DNA of 64,000 bases. Source: Actinoplanes solisilvae. Lineage in GTDB: Bacteria; Actinomycetota; Actinomycetes; Mycobacteriales; Micromonosporaceae. The stretch spans positions 46,268 to 110,267 of the forward strand of contig NZ_RJAC01000024.1 of assembly GCF_003999975.1 (NCBI RefSeq), given 5' to 3'. The notes beneath the pieces are model-generated. The model was given only the letters and a program-made list of their open reading frames with translations. It was not told the DNA's origin and searched no databases. Position numbers and translations under genes: made by a program. Below are positions 36,583 through 45,107 of the stretch, in pieces; position 1 is the first letter of the stretch; each line of letters starts with the position of its first letter.

Positions 36583-37627
36583 TCTGATGCTCATCGCCCT
36601 GTACGCCCTGTTGGCCGGGGGGGCAGTCGGCGCGGCCGGAATGGTCGTCCTGCGCCGGCTCACCGGCCGCTCGATCGCGGTACACATCGCGGTCCTGCTC
36701 GTCGTCACCGTCACCGCTGTCGTCGCCGGCGTCGTCACGGTCGCCCAAGCCATGTTCCTGTCCCCGCACGACCTTCAAGTCGTACTGCTCACCGTGGTCG
36801 CCGCCGCCCTGGTCAGCCTCGCCGTCGGCGCCACATCCGGCCGGCGCCTCGCCGCGTCCGCCATGTGGTCGGCCCAGGCCCGCGACCGGGAACGCCGACT
36901 CGAGGCCGGCCGCCGGGAACTGGTCGCCTGGGTCTCGCACGACCTGCGCACACCGCTGGCCGGGTTGCGCGCGATGGCCGAGGCCCTGGAGGACAAGGTC
37001 GTGGCCGACCCCGCCGCCGTCACCGACTACCACCACCGGATCAGGGTCGAGACCGACCGGATGACCCGCCTCGTCGACGACCTGTTCGAACTGTCCCGGA
37101 TCAACGCCGGCGCGCTGCGGCTCGCCCTCGCCCAGGTCCCGCTCGGCGACGTCGTCTCCGAAGCGATCGCCGCCACCGCGCCGCTCGCCGCGCACCGCCG
37201 CATCCGCCTGGTCGCCGCCGAGTCTGGCTGGCCGACCGTGCTGGCCAGCGAGCCCGAACTCGCCCGGGTGGTCACCAACCTGCTGGTCAACAGCGTGCGA
37301 TACACCCCGCCCGACGGCACCGTGCACATCGAGGCGGGTCACGACGACCAGGACTGCTGGCTGGCCGTCACCGACACCTGCGGCGGCATCCCCGACGCCG
37401 ACCTGCCCCGCGTCTTCGACGTCGCGTTCCGCGGCGAACGCGCCCGCACCCCCACGCCCGCGGGAACCTCCGGCGGCGGCCTCGGCCTGGCCATCGTCCG
37501 CGGACTGGTCGAAGCACACGGCGGTCAGGTCGGCGTCGGCAACACCGGCACGGGCTGTCGCTTCCTCGTCCGCCTGCCCAGCACGCCGGCCCAGGTCACC
37601 CGGCGCCCGGCCCACCCTGTCACCTGA
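36575..37627 (+). CDS. Membrane sensor histidine kinase
   Basis: A 350-aa kinase, short for a classical sensor. Two helices (about 4-28 and 35-60, with another hydrophobic stretch near 68-88) leave almost no extracytoplasmic domain, so it probably senses within the membrane or through a partner. The HisKA box WVSHDLRTPLAGL holds the phospho-acceptor His; the ATPase domain has NLLVNSVRYTPP, DTCGGIP and GGGLGLAIVRGLVEAHGG. It overlaps the response regulator gene by 8 bp. The downstream DM13 protein or the molybdo-oxidoreductase system could feed it a redox signal (inference). Confidence 0.9.
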   Translation: MTDLMLIALYALLAGGAVGAAGMVVLRRLTGRSIAVHIAVLLVVTVTAVVAGVVTVAQAMFLSPHDLQVVLLTVVAAALVSLAVGATSGRRLAASAMWSAQARDRERRLEAGRRELVAWVSHDLRTPLAGLRAMAEALEDKVVADPAAVTDYHHRIRVETDRMTRLVDDLFELSRINAGALRLALAQVPLGDVVSEAIAATAPLAAHRRIRLVAAESGWPTVLASEPELARVVTNLLVNSVRYTPPDGTVHIEAGHDDQDCWLAVTDTCGGIPDADLPRVFDVAFRGERARTPTPAGTSGGGLGLAIVRGLVEAHGGQVGVGNTGTGCRFLVRLPSTPAQVTRRPAHPVT

Positions 37628-37694
37628 CGGCAACGCCGTCCTGGAAAGGCGCGCCGCGCAGTCCCCCTTCGTCCGGCCTACTTCCGCTTCTCCC

Positions 37695-37710
37695 GTAAGC
37701 GAATCGTAAG
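37695..37710 (+). promoter_or_regulatory. OmpR-type direct-repeat box 3
   Basis: GTAAGCGAATCGTAAG: two perfect GTAAG half-sites with an 11-bp period, the same orientation to the downstream gene as boxes 1 and 2, and 45 bp before the DM13 GTG at 37756. Confidence 0.65.
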
Positions 37711-37755
37711 CCGATTCGTCTGGCGGCCAACAGGTCGTGCGGCTTGACTGAAATC

Positions 37756-38304
37756 GTGATTCGCCGTCTTCTCCGCAGGCCCGCCACCTGGATCATCGTT
37801 GTAGCGCTCGGCATCAGTGGCGCAGGTGCGTCGTACTGGTTCCAGCCTTGGCGGTTGTTCACCGACACGGTCGTGGCGGACACCCTTTCCTCTGCCCCGC
37901 AGCCGTCTCGGTCCCTCGCCGCATCTGCGAGCGATCCGGCGGCGTCGGCGGTCGTCGCGGAGGGTACTTTCGTCACACACGAACACGACACCAGCGGCAC
38001 GGTCCGGATGGTTCGCAACCCGGACGGCAGCCACCAGCTGGAGATCGCCGGATTGGACACCAGCGACGGCCCCGACCTGCGGGTGTGGTTGTCCGACCAG
38101 CGGGTTCGGACAGGCACGGCCGGCTGGCGGGTGTTCGACGACGGCCGGTACGTGGAGTTGGGCAAGCTCAAAGGCAACCACGGCGATCAGGTGTACCGCC
38201 TGGCCGCCGGTGTCGACCCGGCGGCGTTCCGCAGTGTCAGCATCTGGTGCAAGCGATTCGCCGTCTCCTTCGGTGCCGCGGAACTCGCCTTCGGCTCGTC
38301 GTAG
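37756..38304 (+). CDS. Membrane-anchored DM13-domain protein
   Basis: A 182-aa protein with one N-terminal membrane helix (about residues 11-30), a Ser/Ala-rich linker and a DM13 domain (about 70-180): GTFVTHEHDTSGTVRM, PDLRVWLSD, the conserved Cys in VSIWCKRFAVSFGAAEL. DM13 is a cytochrome-like domain proposed to act in extracytoplasmic electron transfer, with the Cys as a possible redox centre. A TTG at 37744 is an alternative start, but 37756 gives the same spacing from the GTAAG box as the other two boxed promoters. Its promoter places it in the response-regulator regulon. Confidence 0.82.
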   Translation: MIRRLLRRPATWIIVVALGISGAGASYWFQPWRLFTDTVVADTLSSAPQPSRSLAASASDPAASAVVAEGTFVTHEHDTSGTVRMVRNPDGSHQLEIAGLDTSDGPDLRVWLSDQRVRTGTAGWRVFDDGRYVELGKLKGNHGDQVYRLAAGVDPAAFRSVSIWCKRFAVSFGAAELAFGSS

Positions 38305-38530
38305 GATGTGTTCCGCCTGGTCAAGGCCAGCAACGGAAGGCTCAGCGTAGCGAAGCAGCGGCCAGGTCGGCGTCCGGCGGCGGGTTGCCGCAGCCGGCTC
38401 GGCACCCGAGACCTCCGGCATCGACGAGACCGTTAACGCCTACCTTATGGCCCGGCCCGGCCGGCCCGTTGCTGCGCTGGCCCAGCAGGATCCGCTGCGA
38501 GCAGCGCACGAGGTCTTCGCGCGGCACGAG

Positions 38531-40165
38531 TCAGGTGGCAAGGTCCCGGCGTCCGTAGGTTGCCAAGCCGACAACGCAGCCGATGCCGCCCAACAACAGC
38601 ATGATCGCGGCCGCGGTCACCTGTGGTCCTTCAGCCGGCACCCGGGCGAGGTGGGCGAACGGGGACAGCTTGGCGATCCATGCCGGGGCGTCGATGCTGT
38701 CGGCGAGGATCAGGAGGAGGAAACCGCCGACGGTGGGCAGGGCGGCGATCCATCCGATGAACTGTGGCGCCACGCCGAGCGCGAGCACGGCCGCACCCAG
38801 TCCCAGCAGGGCGACCGGGAGTACGTTGAGTGCCCCGGCCAACGCTTCCGTCAAGCTCAGCGGTGCCCCGGACACGACGGCGCCCGCCGCGACGGCCGCG
38901 CCGGCCACCAGCGTCAGGGCGACCGATCCGGCCGTTGTGATCAAAACTTCCGCGCCCGCAGCGGAACGCCGGGTCCTAGGACCGGCGCACAGCAGCGTCC
39001 AGCGGCGACCGGTCTCGTCGGCGTGCAGGGCGGTGATGCGGGCGGTGGCGAAGCCACTGACCGGCAGGGCGAGCAGCGCAAACAGGGTGGCCGCGTAGCC
39101 TTCCACGGCGTCCAGACCGGCGAAGCCCGCCCGGGCGGCGAGGTCGGCGAAGTGCGGGTTGTCGGCCAAGAAGGTAATCATCGACTCGGCGATCAGCCCG
39201 ATGAGCAGGAAGTACGCGCCGATACCGGTCGCCCAGCCGGCCAGCGGCCGCAGCATCCGGCGCAAGGCGAAAGCCGGCACCGAACCGAGCAGTGCGAACC
39301 GGGGTGGCCGGCCTGCGGCCGGGGTGACCCATCCGCCGCGCACGTCGCGCCGGCCCGCGAGGACCGCGGCCACAGTTACAGCAGCGGTCGCCGCGGCGAG
39401 CACGAGCAGGGGCAGCCACCGGTTGGTGTCATAGGGGCGGCTGAGCCCGGTCAGGCCGAACGGGGTCAGCCAGCGCACCCAGCCCAGCTGGGGGGCGCCG
39501 TCACCGACCATCCGCAGCATCAGTCCGACGGCCAGCACGGCGACCGCGCCGCCGGTGGCAGCGGATCTCGCGGTGAAGACCTGCGCCGTCAAAGCGCCGG
39601 TGCCGGCGAAGAACATGCCGATCAAGGCCAGACCGCTGCCGTGCACGACGGCACCGGCGGGGTCGGTGCCGGCGACGAGCAGCGCGACGGTGGCGGCGGC
39701 GCCGGCGATTGCGGCGGCGGTCAGGAGCACCACGAGTTGGCGTCGCAACAGGTGGCGGGCGGTGAGCGGACCGGACAGGAGCAGGTCGACGCGGCCGGCG
39801 TCCTCCTCGCCGCGGGTGATCCGGGTCGTGGCGAGCAGAGTCCAGGCGCCGATCAGGACGGCCAGGAAGATGCCGGTACGCCAGACGGTGAAGCCGCCGG
39901 GGTCGGCCAGGTCGGTAGGTTCACCGAACAGGGTGCGGATAGCCGGGTTGCCGGCCAGCGCGGCCAAGGCCTCGGCCTGAGCCGGGCTGCTGACCGTACT
40001 GGCGTGGGTGCCTGCCACCAGTGCGGACATGGCGGCGGCCAGGACTGCGACCAGGGCCGCGCCGCGGCGTACCTGCCGAACGGTCAGCGCGGTGGCCGTC
40101 CGCCCTGGCCGGGAGACCATGTCGGTGAGGTTCGTAGTGCTGGGGGCGGTGTCGATGGTGGTCAT
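38531..40165 (-). CDS. ABC-2-type exporter permease, duplicated
   Basis: A 544-aa integral membrane protein with about twelve helices in two similar halves, each resembling an ABC-2 permease; the repeat is visible in RTGIFLAVLIGAW…TRITRGEEDAGR and TLFALLALPVSGFATARITALHADETGRR. This full-length form needs only the one ATPase encoded next to it. Its ATG overlaps the ATPase stop by 4 bp. The cargo is unknown; relatives export antibiotics such as tetronasin. Confidence 0.85.
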   Translation of the reverse strand: MTTIDTAPSTTNLTDMVSRPGRTATALTVRQVRRGAALVAVLAAAMSALVAGTHASTVSSPAQAEALAALAGNPAIRTLFGEPTDLADPGGFTVWRTGIFLAVLIGAWTLLATTRITRGEEDAGRVDLLLSGPLTARHLLRRQLVVLLTAAAIAGAAATVALLVAGTDPAGAVVHGSGLALIGMFFAGTGALTAQVFTARSAATGGAVAVLAVGLMLRMVGDGAPQLGWVRWLTPFGLTGLSRPYDTNRWLPLLVLAAATAAVTVAAVLAGRRDVRGGWVTPAAGRPPRFALLGSVPAFALRRMLRPLAGWATGIGAYFLLIGLIAESMITFLADNPHFADLAARAGFAGLDAVEGYAATLFALLALPVSGFATARITALHADETGRRWTLLCAGPRTRRSAAGAEVLITTAGSVALTLVAGAAVAAGAVVSGAPLSLTEALAGALNVLPVALLGLGAAVLALGVAPQFIGWIAALPTVGGFLLLILADSIDAPAWIAKLSPFAHLARVPAEGPQVTAAAIMLLLGGIGCVVGLATYGRRDLAT

Positions 40166-41052
40166 CGGCCGGCCTCGCCGTAGTAGCCGAGGAAGATCTC
40201 CTCGAGGGACGGCTCCCGGACGCTCAGCGTGGCCACGTCGGCGGCGGCGAGGGCCTTCAGGGCCGGGGCGGGTGGACCGGTCAGGGAGAACCGGATCCGT
40301 CCCGCGGCGACGGTGTCGATGTCGTCCACTCCGGTCACCGTACTCAGGTCGGGCTGCGCGCCCGTGAAGCTGACTTCGATCTCGGTGCGGTGCAGCCGGC
40401 GCAGGTCGTTGACGGTGGCGACCTCGGCCAGTTGCCCGGTGCGCAGGATCGCGACCCGGTCGCAGACGGCCTCGACCTCGGCCAGTTGGTGGGAGCTGAG
40501 GAAGACGGTCTGGCCGCGGTCGCACGCTTCGCGTACGGCGGTGCGGAATTCGCGTTCCATCAACGGGTCGAGGCCGCTGGTCGGCTCGTCGAGGATCAGC
40601 AGTGGGGCGCGGGTGGCGAACGCCGCGACCAGGGCCACCTTCTGCCGGTTGCCGGTCGAGTATGTGCGGGCCGGCTTGTTCGGGTCGAGACTGAACCGGT
40701 CGACCAGTTCGGCCTGATAGGCCCGGTCGGTGCCGGGCCCGGTGCGGGCCAGCAGCTCGAGGATCTCCGCGCCGGTCAGTTGCGGCCACAGCGCGACATC
40801 GGCGGGCACATAGGCCAGGCGCCGGTGGGTGACCGCGACGTCGGAGGACGGGATGCCGAACAGGTGCGCGGTACCGGCAGTCGGCCGGGCCAGCCCGAGA
40901 AGCAGTCTGATGGTGGTCGATTTGCCGGCGCCGTTGGGGCCGAGGAAACCGAACACTTCCCCGGCGGCGACGTGCAGGTCGAGCTGGTCGAGGGCGCGAA
41001 CCGCACCGTAATGTTTGGTCAAATTGTCGGTGCGCACAGCAGCGGCACTCAT
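40162..41052 (-). CDS. ABC transporter ATP-binding protein
   Basis: A 296-aa ATPase of the drug-export type: Walker A GPNGAGKST, Q loop region, signature YSTGNRQKVALVAAF (weakly matching LSGGQ), Walker B LLILDEPTSGLDPL and switch His (LSSHQLAEVEAV). A C-terminal extension of about 80 residues (LHRTEIEVSFTG onwards) is usual for DrrA-like ATPases. It is paired with the downstream permease. GAAAGG precedes the ATG at 41052. The hairpin element at 41089-41127 lies 36 bp upstream of the start on the same strand. Confidence 0.9.
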   Translation of the reverse strand: MSAAAVRTDNLTKHYGAVRALDQLDLHVAAGEVFGFLGPNGAGKSTTIRLLLGLARPTAGTAHLFGIPSSDVAVTHRRLAYVPADVALWPQLTGAEILELLARTGPGTDRAYQAELVDRFSLDPNKPARTYSTGNRQKVALVAAFATRAPLLILDEPTSGLDPLMEREFRTAVREACDRGQTVFLSSHQLAEVEAVCDRVAILRTGQLAEVATVNDLRRLHRTEIEVSFTGAQPDLSTVTGVDDIDTVAAGRIRFSLTGPPAPALKALAAADVATLSVREPSLEEIFLGYYGEAGR

Positions 41053-41088
41053 GGCGGCGGCCTTTCGAGGGCAGGAACGGACTCAACT

Positions 41089-41127
41089 GCCGACCAGGCT
41101 TCCCGGCGCACCTGAGGCTGACCGTAC
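41089..41127 (-). promoter_or_regulatory. Conserved hairpin leader element, copy A (ABC exporter)
   Basis: On the minus strand: GTACGGTCAGCCTCAG, then GTGC, then GCCGGGAAGCCTGGTCGGC. GCCG/CGGC can pair around an 11-nt loop (GGAAGCCTGGT) that is nearly invariant among four copies in the window. It ends 36 bp before the ABC ATPase start. Confidence 0.6.
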
Positions 41128-41384
41128 CCCTCAAACCCGACCGGGGAAAGACACGACGCGCCGCTCAGATCGTGCAGGGCACGTTGGAGCAGGGCTGCCC
41201 GTGGCGGACGCGTCGGCCGTCGCCAGAGCTGCTGTCCTTGGCGTCTCGGGTCGTCCTGGCAGTACGACGGCAGGGCCATACCCGGCATTGGGGTTCCGGC
41301 CAGGACCGTAGTGACCATCGCAACTCCTGCGCCCCTGCTGCAAACCGGGCGCATGCCGGGAACTTCCACTATCGTGATCGGTAG

Positions 41385-41407
41385 GTGTGCCGGGAAGTCT
41401 GGTCGGC
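41385..41407 (+). promoter_or_regulatory. Conserved hairpin leader element, copy B (nhaA)
   Basis: GTGT followed by GCCGGGAAGTCTGGTCGGC, 34 bp before the nhaA GTG at 41442. The stem GCCG/CGGC and loop are as in copies A, C and D. The upstream arm GTGATCGGTAG resembles the GGTGAG…AG part of the other copies. Confidence 0.65.
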
Positions 41408-41441
41408 GATTCTGTCAGCGACCCCTGCCGAGGAGACCCCT

Positions 41442-42737
41442 GTGCCACCGACCAATCCGTTTCGCATGTTCGCCCGCGGCAGCTGGGCCGAGGCCCGCCG
41501 CGTCGCCGACATATTGCGAATGGAGACCGTCGGCGGGGTATTGCTGCTGGTCGCCGCGGTCGCCGCGCTGATCTGGTCCAACACGCCCTGGTCGGACCTC
41601 TACCACCGGTTCTCCGAGCTGCGGGTCGGCCCCGCTGCCCTGCATCTGGACCTGGCCCTGGCGACCTGGGCAGCCGACGGGCTGCTGGCGATCTTCTTCT
41701 TCGTCGCCGGGCTCGAACTCAAACGGGAGTTCGTCGCCGGTGACCTACGTGAGGCCCGCCGGGCCGCATTGCCGGTCGCAGCGGCGGTCGGCGGTATGGC
41801 CCTGCCCGCCCTGATCTTCACGCTCATCGCCGTCCGAGCCGGCGGGGACGCTCTGTCCGGCTGGGCCATCCCCACCGCCACCGACATCGCGTTCGCCCTG
41901 GCCGTGCTGGCCGTGATCAGCACGCACCTGCCCAGCGCCCTGCGCACCTTCCTGCTCACTCTGGCCGTGGTCGACGACCTGCTCGCCATCACCATCATCG
42001 CGCTCTTTTACTCCTCGTCGCTGCACCTCGGGTTTCTGGCTCTGGCCCTGGTCGCCATCGCCGCCTTCGGGTTCCTCGTTCAGCGGGGCATCACCCGCTG
42101 GTGGCTGCTACTGCCGCTGGCCGTGGTGGCGTGGGCGCTGGTGCACGAGTCCGGGATTCACGCCACCGTCGCCGGGGTGCTGCTCGCCTTCACCGTGCCG
42201 GTCCGCGGCCGCCGCGGCGAGCACGGCCTCGCCGAGCACATGGAGCATCGGTGGCGGCCCATCTCCGCCGGCTTCGCCGTTCCCGTGTTCGCGTTCTTCG
42301 CCGCCGGGGTCACCATCGCCGACGCCGGTGGGCTGGGCACAGGGCTGACCAACACCATTACCCTGGCCATCGTCGCCGCCCTCGTCGTCGGCAAGGCCAT
42401 CGGCATCACCGGGTCCACCTATCTGGTGCAACGCTTCACCCGCGCCCAGCTCGCCGAAGGGGTCAGCTGGTGGGACGTCCTCGGCGTCGCCCTGCTCGGC
42501 GGCATCGGCTTCACCGTCTCCCTGCTGATCGGCGAGCTCGCCTTCGGCCTCGGAACCGCCGCCGACGGGTACGCCAAGATCGGCGTCCTGACCGGGTCGC
42601 TGCTGTCCGCCCTGCTGGCCGCGATCGTGCTGCGCTCCCGGAACCGCCACTACCGGCGATTGCACGAACAGGAGTCCGCCGACACCGACGCCGACGGTGT
42701 TCCCGACGTCTACCAGCAGGAACACCCGACCGCGTGA
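41442..42737 (+). CDS. nhaA: Na+/H+ antiporter NhaA
   Basis: A 431-aa NhaA antiporter with about twelve helices. Diagnostic stretches are FFFVAGLELKREFVAGDL, the discontinuous-helix region AIPTATDIAFALAVLAV, the ion-binding aspartate pair in LTLAVVDDLLAI, and LLGGIGFTVSLLIGELAF. It exchanges cytoplasmic Na+ (or Li+) for external protons. GAGGAG 7 bp before the GTG at 41442 sets the start; the 19 upstream codons would cover the conserved hairpin element and are rejected. The C-terminal tail (SADTDADGVPDVYQQEH) looks like a thrombospondin type 3 Asp-rich loop and might bind Ca2+. Confidence 0.92.
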   Translation: MPPTNPFRMFARGSWAEARRVADILRMETVGGVLLLVAAVAALIWSNTPWSDLYHRFSELRVGPAALHLDLALATWAADGLLAIFFFVAGLELKREFVAGDLREARRAALPVAAAVGGMALPALIFTLIAVRAGGDALSGWAIPTATDIAFALAVLAVISTHLPSALRTFLLTLAVVDDLLAITIIALFYSSSLHLGFLALALVAIAAFGFLVQRGITRWWLLLPLAVVAWALVHESGIHATVAGVLLAFTVPVRGRRGEHGLAEHMEHRWRPISAGFAVPVFAFFAAGVTIADAGGLGTGLTNTITLAIVAALVVGKAIGITGSTYLVQRFTRAQLAEGVSWWDVLGVALLGGIGFTVSLLIGELAFGLGTAADGYAKIGVLTGSLLSALLAAIVLRSRNRHYRRLHEQESADTDADGVPDVYQQEHPTA

Positions 42738-43001
42738 GCCCAGCTCGCAGGCCGGCGCCGTCCTGACCGGCCGACCCGGGCTCGGCCCAGGTAAATCGTC
42801 GGCCTCCTCGATGGTGAACGGGTCCCGGGAGTGGCGCTGTCAGGCCCGTACGTCGTCGGGGGTGGCGGCCTCGTCAGCGGTAGCCGGTCCGCGCGGTGAT
42901 CGGGCAACGCTGACGGCTGGTCGGCGGCGGCCAAGTCTAATGATCAACTTGCCAAGGATTACCTGCATAATACCGATGTCCGGATGTCGGACGGGGCTCT
43001 T

Positions 43002-43421
43002 TTACGCCGGTTGCTCTGCGCTGCTCGAGTCTTTCCTCGAGACGTCTCGCGACAGTTGCTCCACCCTGCACAGGCGGCCATCCGCGGCGAGCTGACCGAA
43101 CATGTGGATCTCTGTCGTGATCACCTGGCCCCGACGCATCACGGCGGTCAGGGTGTAACGAGCGGCGACCTGCCCGCCAGAGGCCAGCGCATCGTGCACC
43201 TCGACATTGACCTGCGTGGCGTTCCGACGGCCGACCTCGACATGGGCAAGCAGCCGCTCCCTGTCGAGGCGGACGCCATCATTACGGAGCACGAAGTCGT
43301 CGGTGTGATAGCGACCGAACACGGCCGCCGGGTCCTCGTCGCCGAACGTGAGTTCCTGCGGATACCGAGTCAAGTAGCCAATCAGATCATCACCGGGCGT
43401 ACGGGAGAATTGCTGACGCAT
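43002..43421 (-). CDS. SnoaL-like (NTF2 fold) protein
   Basis: A 139-aa NTF2-fold protein: a helix-rich start (DDLIGYLTRYPQEL), ADDFVLRNDG-like segment (YHTDDFVLRNDG), then long curved strands (QVNVEVHDALASGGQVAARYTLTAVMRRGQ). The family includes polyketide cyclases and many uncharacterised isomerase-like proteins; no catalytic pair can be assigned. GAGGGG upstream supports the ATG at 43421. It is divergent from a TetR gene across the 30-bp palindrome at 43437-43466, which makes it the likely target. Confidence 0.78.
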   Translation of the reverse strand: MRQQFSRTPGDDLIGYLTRYPQELTFGDEDPAAVFGRYHTDDFVLRNDGVRLDRERLLAHVEVGRRNATQVNVEVHDALASGGQVAARYTLTAVMRRGQVITTEIHMFGQLAADGRLCRVEQLSRDVSRKDSSSAEQPA

Positions 43422-43436
43422 GTCGGCCCCTCGAAA

Positions 43437-43466
43437 CTTATCTTGGACATCAATGTCTAAGATAAG
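43437..43466. promoter_or_regulatory. TetR operator between SnoaL-like and TetR genes
   Basis: Arms CTTATCTTGGACAT (43437-43450) and ATGTCTAAGATAAG (43453-43466) are inverted with one mismatch and a 2-nt spacer. It begins 16 bp from the SnoaL ATG and ends 22 bp before the TetR ATG, so one bound dimer could block both promoters. Confidence 0.8.
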
Positions 43467-43488
43467 CCCGACCTCTAAGCTTGGCAAT

Positions 43489-44100
43489 ATGGCCGAACCC
43501 GTTGCTCAGCGAAGCCGCAAGCGGCGACTGGATGCCGAGCGCAGCCGTGGTGCAGTGCTGGACGCGGCGATCACCGTGCTGGGTCGGCAAACTGACGCCA
43601 GCATCGAAGACATCGCCGCGGCGGCCGGAGTGGTGCGGCAGACGGTCTACGCGCACTTCCCGTCCCGCACGGCCTTGCTGGCCGCCGTGGTCGACCACCT
43701 CACTGCCGAAACGGCAAGTGTGCTGGGTGCACTCGACTTGACGACACCGCCCCCGGGCGAAGCACTACGCCGTTGGCTGGAAGCGAGCTGGGCAATCGTG
43801 AAACGTTACCCGGTCCTGCTCAGCCCGATCATCGCCGACGCTGCGCCACCGGCCGACAAGCACGACCTACACCAACCTGTCACCACCCGACTTAGCGAAC
43901 TGGTCCGGCGCGGCCGGCAGGCGGGCGTGTTCGAGGCACGCTATTCCGAAGACTGGATGATCAGCGCCACCATTGCTCTCGGCCACGCCGCAGGCCGGCA
44001 AGTCACCGCCGGTCGCATGGGCCCGGACGAGGCCGGAGCGGCCTACCGCGACAGCGTCTTGCGGCTCGTTCTCAGCCAACCGCTCACGAAGGAGGGCTAA
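43489..44100 (+). CDS. TetR/AcrR-family regulator
   Basis: A 203-aa TetR repressor. The HTH spans about residues 20-65 (GAVLDAAITVL…ASIEDIAAAAGVVRQTVYAHFPSRTALLAAVV), followed by a helical ligand-binding domain. It starts at the ATG 22 bp after the palindromic operator; an upstream in-frame extension would run through the operator. Divergent arrangement with the SnoaL-like gene suggests repression of both and release by a small ligand. Confidence 0.87.
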   Translation: MAEPVAQRSRKRRLDAERSRGAVLDAAITVLGRQTDASIEDIAAAAGVVRQTVYAHFPSRTALLAAVVDHLTAETASVLGALDLTTPPPGEALRRWLEASWAIVKRYPVLLSPIIADAAPPADKHDLHQPVTTRLSELVRRGRQAGVFEARYSEDWMISATIALGHAAGRQVTAGRMGPDEAGAAYRDSVLRLVLSQPLTKEG

Positions 44101-44406
44101 CCTTCGGAGCCGCCCCGCCAGACGCACTGACCTCCGCGGATCGATCGGCCGCTGTTCCGTGTCCAGATCCGCAGCGATGCGGGCGCCATCTCGCGTCCAC
44201 CGATGACCCATCGTGGGTGGCGGACGTGCACTGGAACCCGTACGCCGACACGGGGCGTCCCGTCTCGAGCCGGAACCGGAGCCGGTTGCCGTTGGGCAGC
44301 CGGTCGCTGTCGCAGCGTTCTGGCGGTCCAGCCCGGCGCTCAAGGCGGAAGACCTGCCCGGCCGATCGACCCTGCCAGCGGTGACGACGGATGCCAGACT
44401 TGGGCA
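44101..44406. other. Intergenic stretch without a recognisable gene
   Basis: A 306-bp gap between the TetR gene and the membrane protein. An open frame from 44203 continues into the membrane protein, but its Arg/Gly-rich translation has no protein-like pattern. I see no repeat or hairpin of note. Confidence 0.5.
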
Positions 44407-45093
44407 GTGGTCCTCACTGACGACTTGGCCGCGACCGCGGCGCAGACGCTGCCAGTGTTCGCCTTCGCGGCCTCGATCGAGCTCGCGGTGCACTCGCGGA
44501 TCGTGTCGAGCCGCTTCAAGGAGATAGAACAGCTCTCGACCATGATGGTCGATGTCGTCGTGACGGCCTATGAGGAAAGACGCCGGACCCATGAGGAGAA
44601 AAGTGCTGACCCGCCCCGCTCTCTCGCCGAATTGATCCGCGACGATCCGAATCTCGACGATGCCGCTCGCGCCAAGTTGGTGAAGGTGGTCAGTCCCGAA
44701 TTCATCGAATCGCTGGCCGCAACCGGCTCCGTGCCTGGGGTGTCTTACCTGCTGCTCCGTCTGATTCCCACCCTGGCCTTCACTGTGGTGATGCTGTTGG
44801 TTGTTCTGGCCGAGAGCATGTCGGTGCTGCACCTCGCAGATGTCACCGTTCCGCAGTGGTCCGCTGCGGTGATCGTCTGGGCGATGATCTCGGCGATGAT
44901 TCTGCTGGTGGCCATCCCGGCCGTAACCGGCCCATTCCTGTTCTTCCACCGGTTCTCCACCTGGCCGATCACCGTCGCCCGCAAGGTCCTGACGGAACAT
45001 CCGGAGTTGCGTGACGAGATCGTGGCGGCGATGGCCGAGTCACGGTGGAGAGGTTTGGGCCATCGTCTCGTACGGTGGATCAGCCGCCCCTGA
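44407..45093 (+). CDS. Two-helix membrane protein, unknown function
   Basis: A 228-aa protein of no recognised family. A soluble, charged N-terminal part (helix with KEIEQLSTMMVDVVVTAYEERRRTHEE, possibly coiled coil) precedes two strong membrane helices (about residues 118-140 and 150-182) and a short basic tail. The GTG at 44407 is chosen because family-like sequence begins there; an ATG at 44203 would add 68 residues of shadow-like sequence. The start is uncertain because no good ribosome-binding site is seen. Confidence 0.6.
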   Translation: MVLTDDLAATAAQTLPVFAFAASIELAVHSRIVSSRFKEIEQLSTMMVDVVVTAYEERRRTHEEKSADPPRSLAELIRDDPNLDDAARAKLVKVVSPEFIESLAATGSVPGVSYLLLRLIPTLAFTVVMLLVVLAESMSVLHLADVTVPQWSAAVIVWAMISAMILLVAIPAVTGPFLFFHRFSTWPITVARKVLTEHPELRDEIVAAMAESRWRGLGHRLVRWISRP

Positions 45094-45107
45094 GCCGCCA
45101 ACCGATC

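Noticed and set aside
40162..42737. ABC exporter and GT1 gene as part of an antibiotic biosynthetic cluster
   Set aside because: No polyketide, peptide or terpene synthase occurs anywhere in the window; the ABC pair stands beside ion antiporters.
44203..44406. N-terminal extension of the two-helix membrane protein
   Set aside because: The 68 extra residues are Arg/Gly/Thr-rich shadow-like sequence; family-like sequence begins at the GTG at 44407.
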